From the NCBI GenBank assembly GCA_963970005.1, contig CAXAMN010026406.1, forward strand, positions 116,316 through 180,315: a stretch of 64,000 nt of DNA, read 5' to 3'. The position numbers and the translations under genes were made by a program. The notes beneath the pieces are model-generated. The model was not told where the DNA came from, did not search any database, and saw nothing but the letters and a program-made list of their open reading frames with translations. Positions 25,483 to 36,041 of the stretch are shown here, one piece after another. Every line of letters begins with the position of its first letter. Position 1 is the first letter of the stretch. This DNA is from Durusdinium trenchii (Eukaryota; Sar; Dinophyceae; Suessiales; Symbiodiniaceae).

Positions 25483-25595
25483 GTCACCCCTTGTCCAACA
25501 CCCTGCTGCGAGGTGCTCGGCTGCGGCATCGACGGCCCCTGGTTCGAGAGGTGGCGGTCAAGGCGCTGGGGCATATTGCCATCGCGGAAGAGCTG
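25483..25595 (+). CDS. isolated HEAT-type repeat exon
   Basis: After a CCAG|GT acceptor the frame reads LSNTLLRGARLRHRRPLVRE and VAVKALGHIAIAEEL before a possible donor at 25596. The R-P-L-V-R-E-V-A-V-K-A-L-G core is the second helix of a HEAT/PBS-lyase-type repeat. It resembles the exons of the gene at 57.4-61.5 kb but lies about 32 kb away with a minus-strand block between, so it probably belongs to another gene or a relic. Confidence 0.35.
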
Positions 25596-26017
25596 GTCCC
25601 AAGGAGAGCCGGAGAAGGGGCCTAGAGGATCGGATGGGGAAATGTCTCATGTGACAAGCAACACATGTGACAACCTCGTCCACGTGCAGTTATTTTTTGA
25701 AATGCAGGGATACAGGTGCCACAACCTTGCTTTTTATAGACTCTGCAAGGCTCAAGCACCACTGCAGTCCCCTAGTGACCTAGTGGTTTCATCAACATGA
25801 TTGGGTGGAATGGAATGGTTTCAGTTTCTTCATGTTTCTTGGTGGTGGGTGCATTGTTGCAATCTATTGGGTTTCGACCGTGGCCTTCCAATTGCCCTGC
25901 ATTTGTTGGTGGCCTCCCTGAGACAAGCCGACTAGCTTCCCATTGGTCGACTGAGGGCTCATGGTGTTCTGTTTGTTAATAACATGTCAGCTCAACCATG
26001 CTTCAAGATATTCAAAG

Positions 26018-26093
26018 GAGGGAGGGAGAGAGAGAGAGAGAGAGAAACTGGCTTTGGAATGTTTTAGATAGATAGGTTGATAGATAGATGGGT
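26018..26093. repeat. (GA)n then GATA-rich microsatellite
   Basis: A clean GA run (26018-26045) is followed after 20 bases by ATAGATAGAT units. Confidence 0.85.
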
Positions 26094-26402
26094 GTAGGCC
26101 AATAGATAGGTGGCATGTGGCATACGCAGGTTGCATACGCATGTTTCTAGATCTGTTCAACATATTTATCCATTACACACTCATGCCTTTTATGCCAGTC
26201 AGTAATCAGTACGTCCAAAATGCCTAATACTAAAATCTATTAACCGAGAGTCATACCATTGACTCTGGGTTTCGGTTCTTGTTCACTACTTGGTCTACAG
26301 TTTTCATTGGGACTGCAAGAGGCTTTGAACCCGTGGAGCCACAAAGATGCAAACCCATGCTGTTCACCTCAACGGATGGGATGGGCTCATGTCATGTCCC
26401 AG

Positions 26403-26492
26403 GATCCGGCAGTGCCTCAGTGACGCTCAGGGTCGCGTGCGTGCCGCGGCCGCCCAGACGCTCTCAGGGCTGGCACGGAAGAACGAGCCCCG
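26403..26492 (+). CDS. isolated HEAT-repeat exon
   Basis: TCCCAG|G and CCCCG|GTGAAG bound exactly 90 bases, phase 2 at both ends, encoding IRQCLSDAQGRVRAAAAQTL followed by SGLARKNEP. This is a complete HEAT-type repeat (L-x-D-x-x-x-x-V-R-x-A-A-A-x-x-L). A symmetrical one-repeat exon fits the exon-per-repeat pattern at 57-61 kb. Together with 25483-25595 it may be part of a second HEAT gene whose other exons are not evident. Confidence 0.5.
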
Positions 26493-26514
26493 GTGAAGAT
26501 GGAGACTAGTACCA

Positions 26515-26625
26515 TCCTGGTTACTAGTAGCATCATGTAGTATCTAGTAGCGATAGCCTCCAAATGCCTCCAACCTACTTGTGATGGCCACCACCTAATA
26601 GCGTCCCTGCCTACTAGTAGCGATT
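26515..26625. repeat. degenerate CCTCCAACCTACTAGTAGCGAT repeats
   Basis: Scrambled copies of CTAGTAGCGAT and GCCTCCAACCTA, the same family as 9769-9809 and 61945-62036, here more diverged. Confidence 0.6.
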
Positions 26626-28093
26626 TGTGTTGTGTCGCGCGGTGTCTAGGATGCGACAAAGCTCAGTGCAGAGGTGTGTGCAGAGTTGTCATGCACCCGT
26701 TGACATGACAACCCATGTGTGGTGCTTGGAAGATGACGCAGGGAGTGGCAGTGGTGCTTTTAGAAGGCGAGCATGTGACAAACTACACTCCACTCAACAT
26801 AGGTGGGTGGGCCTGGGTGGGAATACTCTTCGACAGGGAACTCGGACTCATGTCATGGGCTCATGGGTGGGTTCTTTCATGTTTTTTCCAAAGTTGGAGT
26901 GGACCATCACTTGATTGTTCCGCAGAAAGCGGATCTTCGGCTCAGATCAGTCTGCCGTGCCAATGAGAGCTGCAAGAAGCCTCAGGTCTTTGCGCGAGGC
27001 CGTGGAGGGCCTGGACCAGGTGCGGCAGAGACATCTCCGCCGTCGGGTCTCAAATTGAAGTTGGATGCACGCTATCCGCGATGTATAATGTATAGATTAT
27101 AGATGTATATACATATACGCGCACACGACTTGTTTGTCTTTCCGTTCGCATTAGGACATGTATACTATCATCAGCCACCTTGAGGATGGACTTGGTCCAC
27201 TTGGTTTCCCACCAACGCTTCACCAACTCAGGTTGGCGGAACCAATCCCAAGCTAAGCCACTCAAACGGGCAGTTGGAGCCTGCTCACCCATGTCAAAAA
27301 CAAGCACCCGAAAAGCAAGATCAAACACGAGCTATGCTCGATCTCGAACTCTGCAAAGAACCAGAGAGAAGTTGAGCAGCTCCATCTCGCTACAAACATG
27401 AAAGTTTGTGATTGCTAGGTATCAGCTTGAAAGGAGAGCACATGGTGCAAACAGTTCGGATGCAGTGAAACTTGACTCACCACCTTTGCAGAACGTGATC
27501 CCGAACCCTGCCTTCTCCGAAGTAAGTAGGGGCCAGGGCCCATCAGTCGCAACAAATTATGGTGAGCTCTCGGCTTTGATCAACGTTGCAATGGATCTTG
27601 CAAGGAACGGCGTCTCTATGGTTTGCCACTTCAAGCATTCTGCACGTGTGCTTGCAAAACACCATAACTGTGTCATTCCACATCGCTTCTGAACATGCAT
27701 CAGCAACTGAGCCAGGCCACCTGGTGTGAAGGACCATAGAATTGGATAAAAACTTCAACTTTCCATCAATCTAAATCTTGTAAATTGACAAGTTGTTGTT
27801 GGGCGTTATGGCTTTATGCTTGATTTGACCATTTAGACTGCTCATACGGCTGGTTCACCTGGTTTTGTGAAACGCTTGGCTGTTTGGCAAGAACCATTTT
27901 CTATTATATAAATCAATGGTGGCTGGAATCCTAGGGTATAGATATGATATGATATATACTTCCACCCTGGTTCTTGTTCTCACCTACTCCTATCATAGTG
28001 GATTTGTCGATGTGACATGGCAGATTCCACTTGTGGCATTTTTTTTATTGTTTTCTCCACCTGCCAGGTAAGGATTGTTAGATTTTATCAGAG
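26626..28093. other. no firmly supported gene
   Basis: Minus-strand frames at 27050-27328 (LAFRVLVFDMGEQAPTARLS, then GLAWDWFRQPELVKRWWETK) and 27543-27758 look protein-like and could be exons of one gene, but no splice signals link them. An AT-rich ATGATATGATATATA patch lies near 27941-27960. Confidence 0.3.
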
Positions 28094-28135
28094 ATGTCTC
28101 CTCCTTCTCCTTCTCCTCCTTCTCCTCCACCGGAC

Positions 28136-28253
28136 CTCAACTGCAAGTGCTGGATCGCAGTGGGGACCGCCGGCCTCAACCGCCAGCGCTTGATCGCAGT
28201 GGGCACCGCCGGGCCTCAACCGCCAGTGCCTGATTGCAGTGGGCACCGCTGGA
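28136..28253 (+). repeat. 39-40-base tandem repeat, three units
   Basis: Units starting with CTCAAC at 28136, 28175 and 28215 share a GATCGCAGTGGGCACCGCCGG core. The first two are 39 bases apart, so they encode a 13-residue repeat (ending IAVGTAG) in frame. The third is shifted by one base. A CTCCTT-rich run precedes them. Confidence 0.8.
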
Positions 28254-28261
28254 CCGCGCCA

Positions 28262-29072
28262 GATAGAAGTGTATTATGCCAGATGGACTGCCAGTGTATG
28301 CCAGCAAGCATGCCAGATACAATGCCAGAATCCAGATAGAACGCCAGAATGTATGCACAAGAAATTCAGATAGAACGCCGGAACACATGCTCGAGGGAAT
28401 GCCAGGTGGAATTTCAGCATGAATGCCAGATAGAATGCTAGAGTATCTGCCGAGCAGAATGCCATGCAAGATAGAGTGCCAGAATGATTGCCCCAACGTC
28501 CCGGTGTTTGAAAATTAATCAAGGCCTCCTGTTGAGTCCAGAATCACATGTCTGGAGTTGACTTTATGATACTTTTTGCAAGTTAACAATTGCCGGCGTG
28601 AGGGGGGGCCGCTTGAGAAGGTGAAAAGTGAGTTCACATCATATTATTTGGTGACATTCCGATATGTTGAGATTTGATGAGATGTGCTTGAAAGCATCTA
28701 AAAAAACAAAACAGGGAGTCATCCAGACCTGACACACCTAGCAAATCATTTTCTGCAGTTGCATGCTCAACCAAGCAGGAGGAAGACTTCAAACCAAAGA
28801 GTAAACAAGAAAATACAAGAAAACAAAGGAATACCATTCATATCCCTTCATGTTCATGATGGTGGGTCAGTTGTCAACGTGTCCTTGGTTTGTGGCTGCG
28901 TTTGGTGTTGCACATTTCAAGCAGGGATCAGCGCGTAAGAATGAAATATAGGGTAGAGACTATCCAGAACGTATGCCAGGTAGAATGCCCAATGCCTTAC
29001 ATGCCAGATAGGATGCAAGAGCATGTGCCAGATAGAATGACAGAATATATGCCAGATAGAATGTCAGTATAT
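28262..29072 (+). repeat. TGCCAGATAGAATG degenerate repeat, two clusters
   Basis: Clusters at 28262-28490 and 28968-29072 consist of variants of ATGCCAGATAGAATG at irregular 10-24 base spacing. In one + frame the second cluster encodes MPDRMQEHVPDRMTEYMPDRM-type sequence (shown in pieces: MPDRM, EHVPDRM, EYMPDRM). MPDRM-rich low-complexity peptides are common in dinoflagellate gene models. The gap between clusters (28490-28968) holds nothing recognised. Confidence 0.7.
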
Positions 29073-29229
29073 ACATACATATGTGTGCTACACAAATGTC
29101 TACCTTTTTGGTTTGCTAGCATTGTTTTTTACCTTGTGTTATCCTGTGATTTAACTGCATGAATATAAGCAGAACGGGTGACCAATGCACACAGATAAGG
29201 ACATATGTTTTCCAAGGTTGGGAATTTCG

Positions 29230-30310
29230 AGGACAAGGATACATTCCAATTCATATTGCTAGTAGTATCTAATGCAATTGCAAATGTAAGAGTTCATGGA
29301 TATAACTGATCATGTGAATTTCAAAATTATCGACTCAAATTGTTACATGGGGCTTGCAATTCAAAGTATGAATCTCATGGTGCAAGTGTGAAGACCCCCC
29401 AAATATCAGAACAATTTACAGAATTAATTGCGTACCTGATGAACAATAGTATATATGAGCACCCCAAGTCAGACTCTCAGTTGCACCCAGTGCAATTGCA
29501 CGTCTGATGATTGATGAATACAACTGCTTATAAGAGTCGCTAGTTTGCTTTTTTCACTGGCATTACACAAACAATTCAAATCTGTAATTTAAAACTATAC
29601 ATTTGTGACAGTCACAAAACATTGGGTTTGCGCAACTAGGGCATTGACCTGCATGCTTTATAATTGTGAATACCACAGGGTAACACATAAACTCACAGAA
29701 CTATTTGCGTGCAGGACAATTGATAATATAACACATTAAGATTGCAACTGATTTTGTCAAGTTGTCAAGTGCTTACAATGCACATGTGCATATGAGATTT
29801 GGTGAAGGCAATATTGGTAATGTACATTGTTAGCCTTCCCATACCTTCAGTTGTATCTAATGCAAGTGTAAGGATGAAAATTGATGAGGGCAACTCTCAC
29901 ATTGAAGTTGAAAATCTCAATATATACATGAATTCTTTATTTGACAATTGTGACAACCACCGATAAACATTACAATTGACAAACTCACTTGTGATTATGA
30001 CAACTTACAACATTATATATAATTGCTGCAGCTCTCACTGTTAGTTGTATTTATTGCATTTGTAAAACGTGAACATTGATTAATTCAACTGACCATGTGA
30101 GTTGTGACTTAATAGCTTGACATATTGAATTAACTATTATACAACTGTGAATATCACAAAGTAACAGAGCAATTCCCACAATTACTTGTGTACATTACAA
30201 TGAAGAACATTTTTGTAATCACCGCAAGACAAACGATGAGTTGTGCCAACTGCAAGTTTCAATGCCACACTGTAACTTGACAATTGACAGGCTCACTGGT
30301 GTGTGTGACA
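29230..30310. repeat. AT-rich degenerate long repeat array
   Basis: A motif like AGTTGTATCTAATGCAATTG, followed by GAACATTGATGAAT and then ATCACAAAGTAACA and CAGAATTACTTGCGT-type blocks, recurs starting near 29266, 29479, 29847 and 30042. Copies are strongly diverged and spaced by roughly 200-370 bases. No coding frame persists. Composition is visibly more A+T-rich than the flanks. Confidence 0.6.
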
Positions 30311-30545
30311 TCTCAGTAGCATTTCTTCCTGTTCTCTCCTCTTTCACTTCTCAGAGAACAGAAGGGAAGAGAAGGGAGGAGGAGAAAATAAGAGAAGAAT
30401 AGAGTTGCAATCTCATTAACTAGTTTCTTGATCTTAAAATTCACACATTGAGTTATTTTCGCACTGGCTGGCATATTGAGAGTACTTCTATCAAATTCAC
30501 ATACTGCGGGAACAATAGTTCTTAAGAAATCTTTCATGGAACCAA

Positions 30546-30669
30546 GAACCAAGAACCAAGATTGCACAGAAAGTCTTGGGGACAATCTTGGTTCTGATGA
30601 GAAGGCTTTCTTGGAACCAAGAACCAGGATTATCTCCAAGACTTTCTGTGCAATCTTGGTTCTGGGTTC
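30546..30669. repeat. long inverted repeat, 34-bp arms with nested hairpin
   Basis: The arms 30546-30579 and 30636-30669 are inverse copies with one mismatch (core TTGCACAGAAAGTCTTGG facing CCAAGACTTTCTGTGCAA). The 56-base loop contains a second inverted repeat (AATCTTGGTTCT facing AGAACCAGGATT). The outer flank repeats AACCAAG three times. Confidence 0.9.
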
Positions 30670-30679
30670 CAGGAAAATC

Positions 30680-31297
30680 TTAAGATTCCTTAAGATTGTT
30701 TAGATTGTTCTTGTTTTCTGTTTTTTTCATATAATCTTCACCTGCACTGCAAGAGGGGGTGCAAATGGACAAGCTTATGTAGAAATATATGGACATGTAG
30801 AAATATATGGACATAAAAAATGGTATATTAGGTATCAAAAACATATACACATTTAATGAAGCACTACAATATTTATCAAAACAAACCAGAAACAATGCGC
30901 AGAAAACACTGCAACTACAAATAAAACTAAAACAGGTAGACATTTGGGGGGTTACAAAAAATATATATCCGATACCCGCAAGATGGACACTTTCCTTGAT
31001 GGCAGAACAATCGTTAATCGTTGGAATACATGTCAGAGCACATGCAAGGACCGAAGTCCGTCAGACTTCACGGCAGGAAAACATGTTAAGAACGCACGCC
31101 AACAAGGACGCCAGAACACAGTCCAGAACATTTCCCAGCCTCTATGATAGATGATGTGTCAGAACAACAGTGTGTCGATCCGCATGTCCACCTTTGTCAG
31201 GCCAGTCTTTCAATACATTGTGCCCTGTTTTCTTCCAAATCGCCTTTCAGGGTGGGCATCGCTCGAAGTAAACTAACATTTTTTCCCGCCATCAAAG
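30680..31297. other. no supported gene; upstream of E3 ligase gene
   Basis: AT-rich left part with repeated GAAATATATGGACAT. A + frame at 30944-31147 shows nothing recognisable. Any 5' exon or trans-splice acceptor of the following gene would lie here or further left. The AG at 31296-31297 is the nearest possible acceptor. Confidence 0.3.
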
Positions 31298-33624
31298 GGT
31301 GTTCGGCTTGACCACCCTGAGGTGCTGAGGCCCTGCGACAAGGTAGCTGCAGCCATCAATCACGAAACGGCAGGTGAAGCGTCCACTGCGTCCGCTGCAC
31401 TTACTCCCCCTCCTGCCCAACCTGGAGAAGTCTTGAGGAGCGCGGAGGTCGGCCTCAGAGTGAGGAGGGGGCCCGATTGGCGGTGGGGTGACCAGGATGG
31501 TGGAGGTCTGGGCACCACCATCGAAGGCAGGGGTGGCCATCGAGCTGGTTGTGTTTGGGTGCGGTGGGATGCTGGAGGTCGAAACGTGTACCGCGTTGGT
31601 GCCGGGGGAAAGTATGATTTGATCATGGCCTCATTTTCATCCACATCAGGTGTTTCTCCTTCTTTGCCAGATTCTTTGCTCCGCGCAGTGGTAGGTGTGA
31701 AAGTGAGGCGTGGGTAGATTGGAAGTGGGACCACCAGGATGGAGGAGGCCCAGGGATCACCATTGAAGGAGCCCATAGAGATGGCTGGGTGGCCGTCCAG
31801 TGGGATACAGGCCGGAGGACTCGGTGTCGCGTGGGTGCTGAAGGCAGCTATGACCTCGTCGTGGACAGCTCCACATTGCCTGTGCCAGGTGAGGTGTTAA
31901 GGTTGGCGGAGCGGGGCGTCAGAGTCAGAAGAGGCCTTGATTGGAAGTGGGGCCACCAGGATGGAGGAGGCCCAGGCACTGTAATTGAATGTGAGCAAGA
32001 GGGTTGGGTCGGTGTGAAGTGGGATGCTGGTGGGGAGGAGCATGGCTACCGGTACCGGGTTGGGGCAGAAGGACGCTATGACCTCATCGTTGACTCACCT
32101 TCACTCGCTGCCTCAGCAACAGGTCATGTTCTGAGTTCCGCAGAGCTTGGCCTGAGAGTGAGGCGAGGACCAGATTGGAAGTGGGGCAACCAAGACAGAG
32201 GAGGCCTTGGCACCACCGAAGCATGTTCCATGCCAGGCTGGATCACCGTGAAGTGGGATCACCGGACCACTCGGGCGAACTACCGCGTGGGCGCTCACGG
32301 CCAGTATGATTTGTTCCGGGCGAACACGGCGGAGGACATCCCCGTTCCGGAGGGCAACCCACAGCGTGATGGGGGTGAAGCTTTTGGCCAAGTCTGGAGC
32401 CGACCTGATTGTGGAGACCACCCTGGAAACCCAGACATGGATGGATGGTTTCGTGTGATTCAGGTAAGGTCCGAATCCGGGGAAGAAGTAGATGCTGAAG
32501 CCGCTGCTTCGACCCCTCCTTCTCCTTGTCCAAGGCAGGTGCTGGATGACCCCGATGGCACCTGCATTCGGAGCGATGAACCCGAACCGCCTGAGCTTGA
32601 TACCGATGCTGGCCATGATGAGCAATGGTTGGATGTGGCCGAAGCGGCGAACATGAAGTGTGCGATTTGCATGTGTGTGGCACGAGATGCGCTTGCACAT
32701 GGCTGTGGAAACCTCTTTTGCGAGATGTGCTGGACCCGATGGATCGCCGAAACAGACCAGCCCAGCTGCCCAGTTTGCCGCGGCGATGGGGACAGCATCG
32801 TGACAGCACCCCGGGATCAACGTAAGATCCTCAATCTCATGATCCAGTGCCCCCTTGGCTGCAAAGAGACTTGTCGCTTGGGCGACAAGAGGGGGCATAT
32901 GTCCAGGTGTGGTAAGCGTACATTGTGCTGTAGCGAGTGCAAAGAGGAGGTTCAGGCTGAGACGCTCTCCATTCACCACAAGGACAGGTGGCGCCACAGA
33001 AAGCTGGTATTGGAAAGAGGGGAGGTGGAAGGAGAGAAGGAAGGATGGTCAGGATTCAAGATTTCTGATGTTTATAATTTATGTGTTTATCTAGAGTGAA
33101 AGAGCTAGGCGGGCACGTACCACAAAACCAAGCATTCGGATTATCCCTGAAAATGCCTGAAATGATCCGGTTAGTTGGGGGATGCATTTTGTTTGAGCAC
33201 CAAGGGTTGATCAGCCACCCGTGACTACTGGGCCTGGTGCGCACAGCTACAGGATGCCTCAGATTGGTACGTCTAAAGGAATAGACATGGCTGCTTTGAC
33301 CCCAGGCCCGAAGTACCAGCTTCTTCAAAGCGACCTTTGTGGAGTCCCTATATGAGTGACCATTTCCAGGCCTAAGTGACCTCAAACCAGGGGATCAAAA
33401 GGTCAACCTGATATGAGATTAGTTTTGTTTATCTCTGACAGGAGCAGTGCAGGTCCCGGCTGATGTCCTGCGAAGTTTGTGGAGAGCAGGTGGCCGTGGA
33501 CCAGCTGGAGGCTCACATGAAGGCCAATGCAAGATCGCACATCCAAGCCCTGCTCAGGGCAAATCAATCCTTGAAGGAGGAGAATGAATCCTTGAGAAGA
33601 ACTCACAAAACGCCGGCTTCTTAG
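31298..33624 (+). CDS. E3 ubiquitin ligase-like protein: MIB/HERC2 repeats, RING, TRAF zinc finger, coiled coil
   Basis: Two exons are supported, 31298-33006 and 33442-33624, the latter ending in TAG at 33622-33624. The protein opens with GVRLDHPEVLRPCDKVAAAI. Four MIB/HERC2 domains follow at about 31434-31626, 31678-31862, 31894-32089 and 32128-32316; each has the V-R-R-G-x-D-W-K-W-G-x-Q-D-G-G core and ends Y-R-V-G-x-x-G-x-Y-D-L. A fifth, degenerate copy (VWSRPDCGDHPGNPDMDGWF) ends near 32463. A RING finger begins at Cys 32659 (CAIC, CGNLFCEMC, CPVC), then a TRAF-type zinc finger (CPLGC, CCSEC) that continues across the intron (CEVCGEQVAVDQLEAHM) into a short coiled coil. The donor GTATTG at 33007 and acceptor CTGACAG|G join in phase 0. 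MIB/HERC2 domains bind substrates in Mind-bomb and HERC2 ligases, so a role in ubiquitin transfer is likely. A one-base gap near 31712 breaks the frame inside repeat 2. The true start is unknown. Confidence 0.85.
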
Positions 33625-35768
33625 GCTCCGCATGGCTCCGCTTTGTTCTCGCCTGGGAGCAGCGACTCTCATCGGTCTTGGGGACCTGATGTTGGGGCCT
33701 CGTATGACATGGAGGACGTAGACCTGATGAAACGCTACCTGCTACCTTTTTCATCAACGCCCTGTCCTCGGCGCGTCATTCGTGCTGGGCATAGTTTAGC
33801 TACCCAGCTTTGACATGTACAGGAGGACGACCATGCTTTCACTGCGGCGAGCACTCAGCAGGACATAGCAGGACTGGTGTGCCCGAGAAGATTAAGCAGT
33901 GGTAAAAAGGGATCGTGCCGTGGCCTCAGCCTCACGTTTCCCGTGCCAAAGTATGCCACAGAGCAGTTAAGATCCTGAGCCAGCGTATGGTTGGTGCATT
34001 GCCCCCGGGCTGCTGCAGCCATGGATGATGCGTAATTAGAAGAATATATAATACATGCGAGATTCTCTCCAGGCCAGGTCCACAAGTCTTCAGACATCCG
34101 CCAGTTCCTCCCATTGCAATCCCATTCGTTTGTCCATGGAAATGATCCAAGCGGCTCTAAGGACTTGGTCACCATCAGGGAGTTGATTGGGGTCTTGGGA
34201 GATGAATGCCCAGAGGCCTGCCGCGCAGCGGCTTGGAGGCCTCACATGCCGCGGGCAGTGGTGTTGCCGCGACAGGTGTCGATGGCTTGACAGACCCCAG
34301 AGCAAAACAGTTGGAGTTGGGGAGGCGGAAGATACGGACTTCCCTTCAAAGTGAAGTGCCAGATGGATGTGTTCCGGGGTAAACTGATGAACTTGTGATT
34401 TTTGAAGCTTCCTACATATATATTTATTTATATAGAGAGACCCTAGGTCATGGACATTCGCACTGCCCCCGTCTACACTACCCCCCTCAATTTTTTTTTA
34501 GAAAAAAAAGTTAATAAGGCTCTATTAAGGATGTGAGAATGCTGAATGAGCAGTACTTCGAGCACTTGGTGCACCAAGGGAAGACAACCCTTATTAAGGG
34601 TTTATTAGGACATATGTGGAACACATCGTGTTGCGCAACAACTGAGACCCACCCTGAAACCAAAACAATCCTCAGATCATCCGGGTCACCGCCAAAATGG
34701 GTGAACAACCGCTGGAGTAGGAGATTTGGAGTGTATGAAACACAGCAAAAGGCTCTAAATAAAAATCATTGAAAAGACCAGGTTTTGTGGCCCGGGATGA
34801 TGTTCCGGTAAGTTCAGGTGTCTTGAAAAGAGCTGACATTAGATAGGTGATCGCTTCTCAGAAACGGTTTGTTTGGCACCTTTTTCAGCGGGCGGTGTTC
34901 ACCTGCTCTCGAAAGTGAAACGGTGATTTTCACCCTGCTCTTTCGGCAGCAGCTGCTTTCTCGATGAAATCCTTCAAATCAGCCATAGAAGGCCTTAGCG
35001 ACACAGTCGACTAGAAATCCCTTCGCAGTTAGTTGTGCCAGGTGTACGTGAACTAGTGAATGACTAACACACTCTCTAGTTCGGACCGCCCCAGGTTCCG
35101 TTTACATTCTACACGATGAATTGTCTCAGCTGTGTACTCAAAGACCAAGACCGTTTTGACATAAGTCATTTTGTGTATCCGGTGGCCACTGCAGGCGCCC
35201 CGGCCGAGTGCGGCATCTTAATTATTCAAACCAAGCTGCAAAAAGGGTCCCCATATCTAGGAACGGAAAGGTAGGTTCACAAAGCCAAGGGCTTGGATTG
35301 GGGGAGGTTCGTAGATTGAGAAGGTGTATTCTTCGGGCGTTGCTGTCCATGGACCGAAGCATTCCAAGGAAAACGGTGGACACTGTTCAATAGCAAAGCA
35401 ATAGGGCACCAGGAAAAGATACGCGGAACCTCAAGTAACGCCAGGTCACTCAACTGCAGTTGATCTTGGGTACTCACGCCTCCATCGCGCATATGCCCAA
35501 GAGACAACACACTTCAGAGCGTCGATCTCCTCTGCAGCCCTGGTGGTAGGCCATTTTCTGGAGCAACTCGCATGCTCAAACTCTTTCGCACCTGCAGCAA
35601 ACGCATGCACCAGGAAGCCTCAAGCCCTTATTACATAAAACTGATCAAGCAGTCCGGGTTTTGTGAGGCAGGTCAGGCCCTGGCAGAACAAACAAGGGAC
35701 TAGCACCTGGAACCCCTCTTACATTGAACCCCCCAACAATAGGAGGCTATTAAAGCACTAATACACCC
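33625..35768. other. convergent intergenic region, no supported gene
   Basis: It lies between the + strand ligase gene and the minus-strand block, so both transcription directions end here. It contains an AT-rich TATATATTTAT patch near 34415 and poly-T/poly-A runs at 34492-34509. The first TTATTA modules occur at about 34512, 34590 and 35745. Frames on both strands are unremarkable. Confidence 0.35.
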
Positions 35769-36041
35769 TTAGTTGTTCAATTTCCAGCCGGGACCAAAAC
35801 TTGACAAAGGACCTGACTGACCTGACTTGCCGTCACTTGAAAACGCATTGCAGAGCAAGTATCTTCCTGGAAAAGACACTCGGTAAACTTTGCCTACGCG
35901 ATCATGAAAGCAGTGAAGAATCCCTTCCGAATCAACGGGAAAGAGGTCCTGCGGTGAAAAGCTCCAAGGCCAACCAACCACATCCAACCATGGTTTGACC
36001 AGTCTTGGCCAGGTGTTGGGTTCAGTTTCCACTATCTCCAC
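35769..36041 (-). CDS. candidate exon, unknown product
   Basis: After a CAACAG|G acceptor the minus strand reads VEIVETEPNTWPRLVKPWLD, then VVGWPWSFSPQDLFPVDSEG and an HDRVGKVYRVSFPGRYL segment to a stop. It looks like a compact tryptophan-rich domain fragment. A shorter coding-like frame exists on the + strand, so strand choice is not certain. If real it is the left-most exon of the minus-strand block. Confidence 0.35.
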   Translation of the reverse strand: MEIVETEPNTWPRLVKPWLDVVGWPWSFSPQDLFPVDSEGILHCFHDRVGKVYRVSFPGRYLLCNAFSSDGKSGQSGPLSSFGPGWKLNN

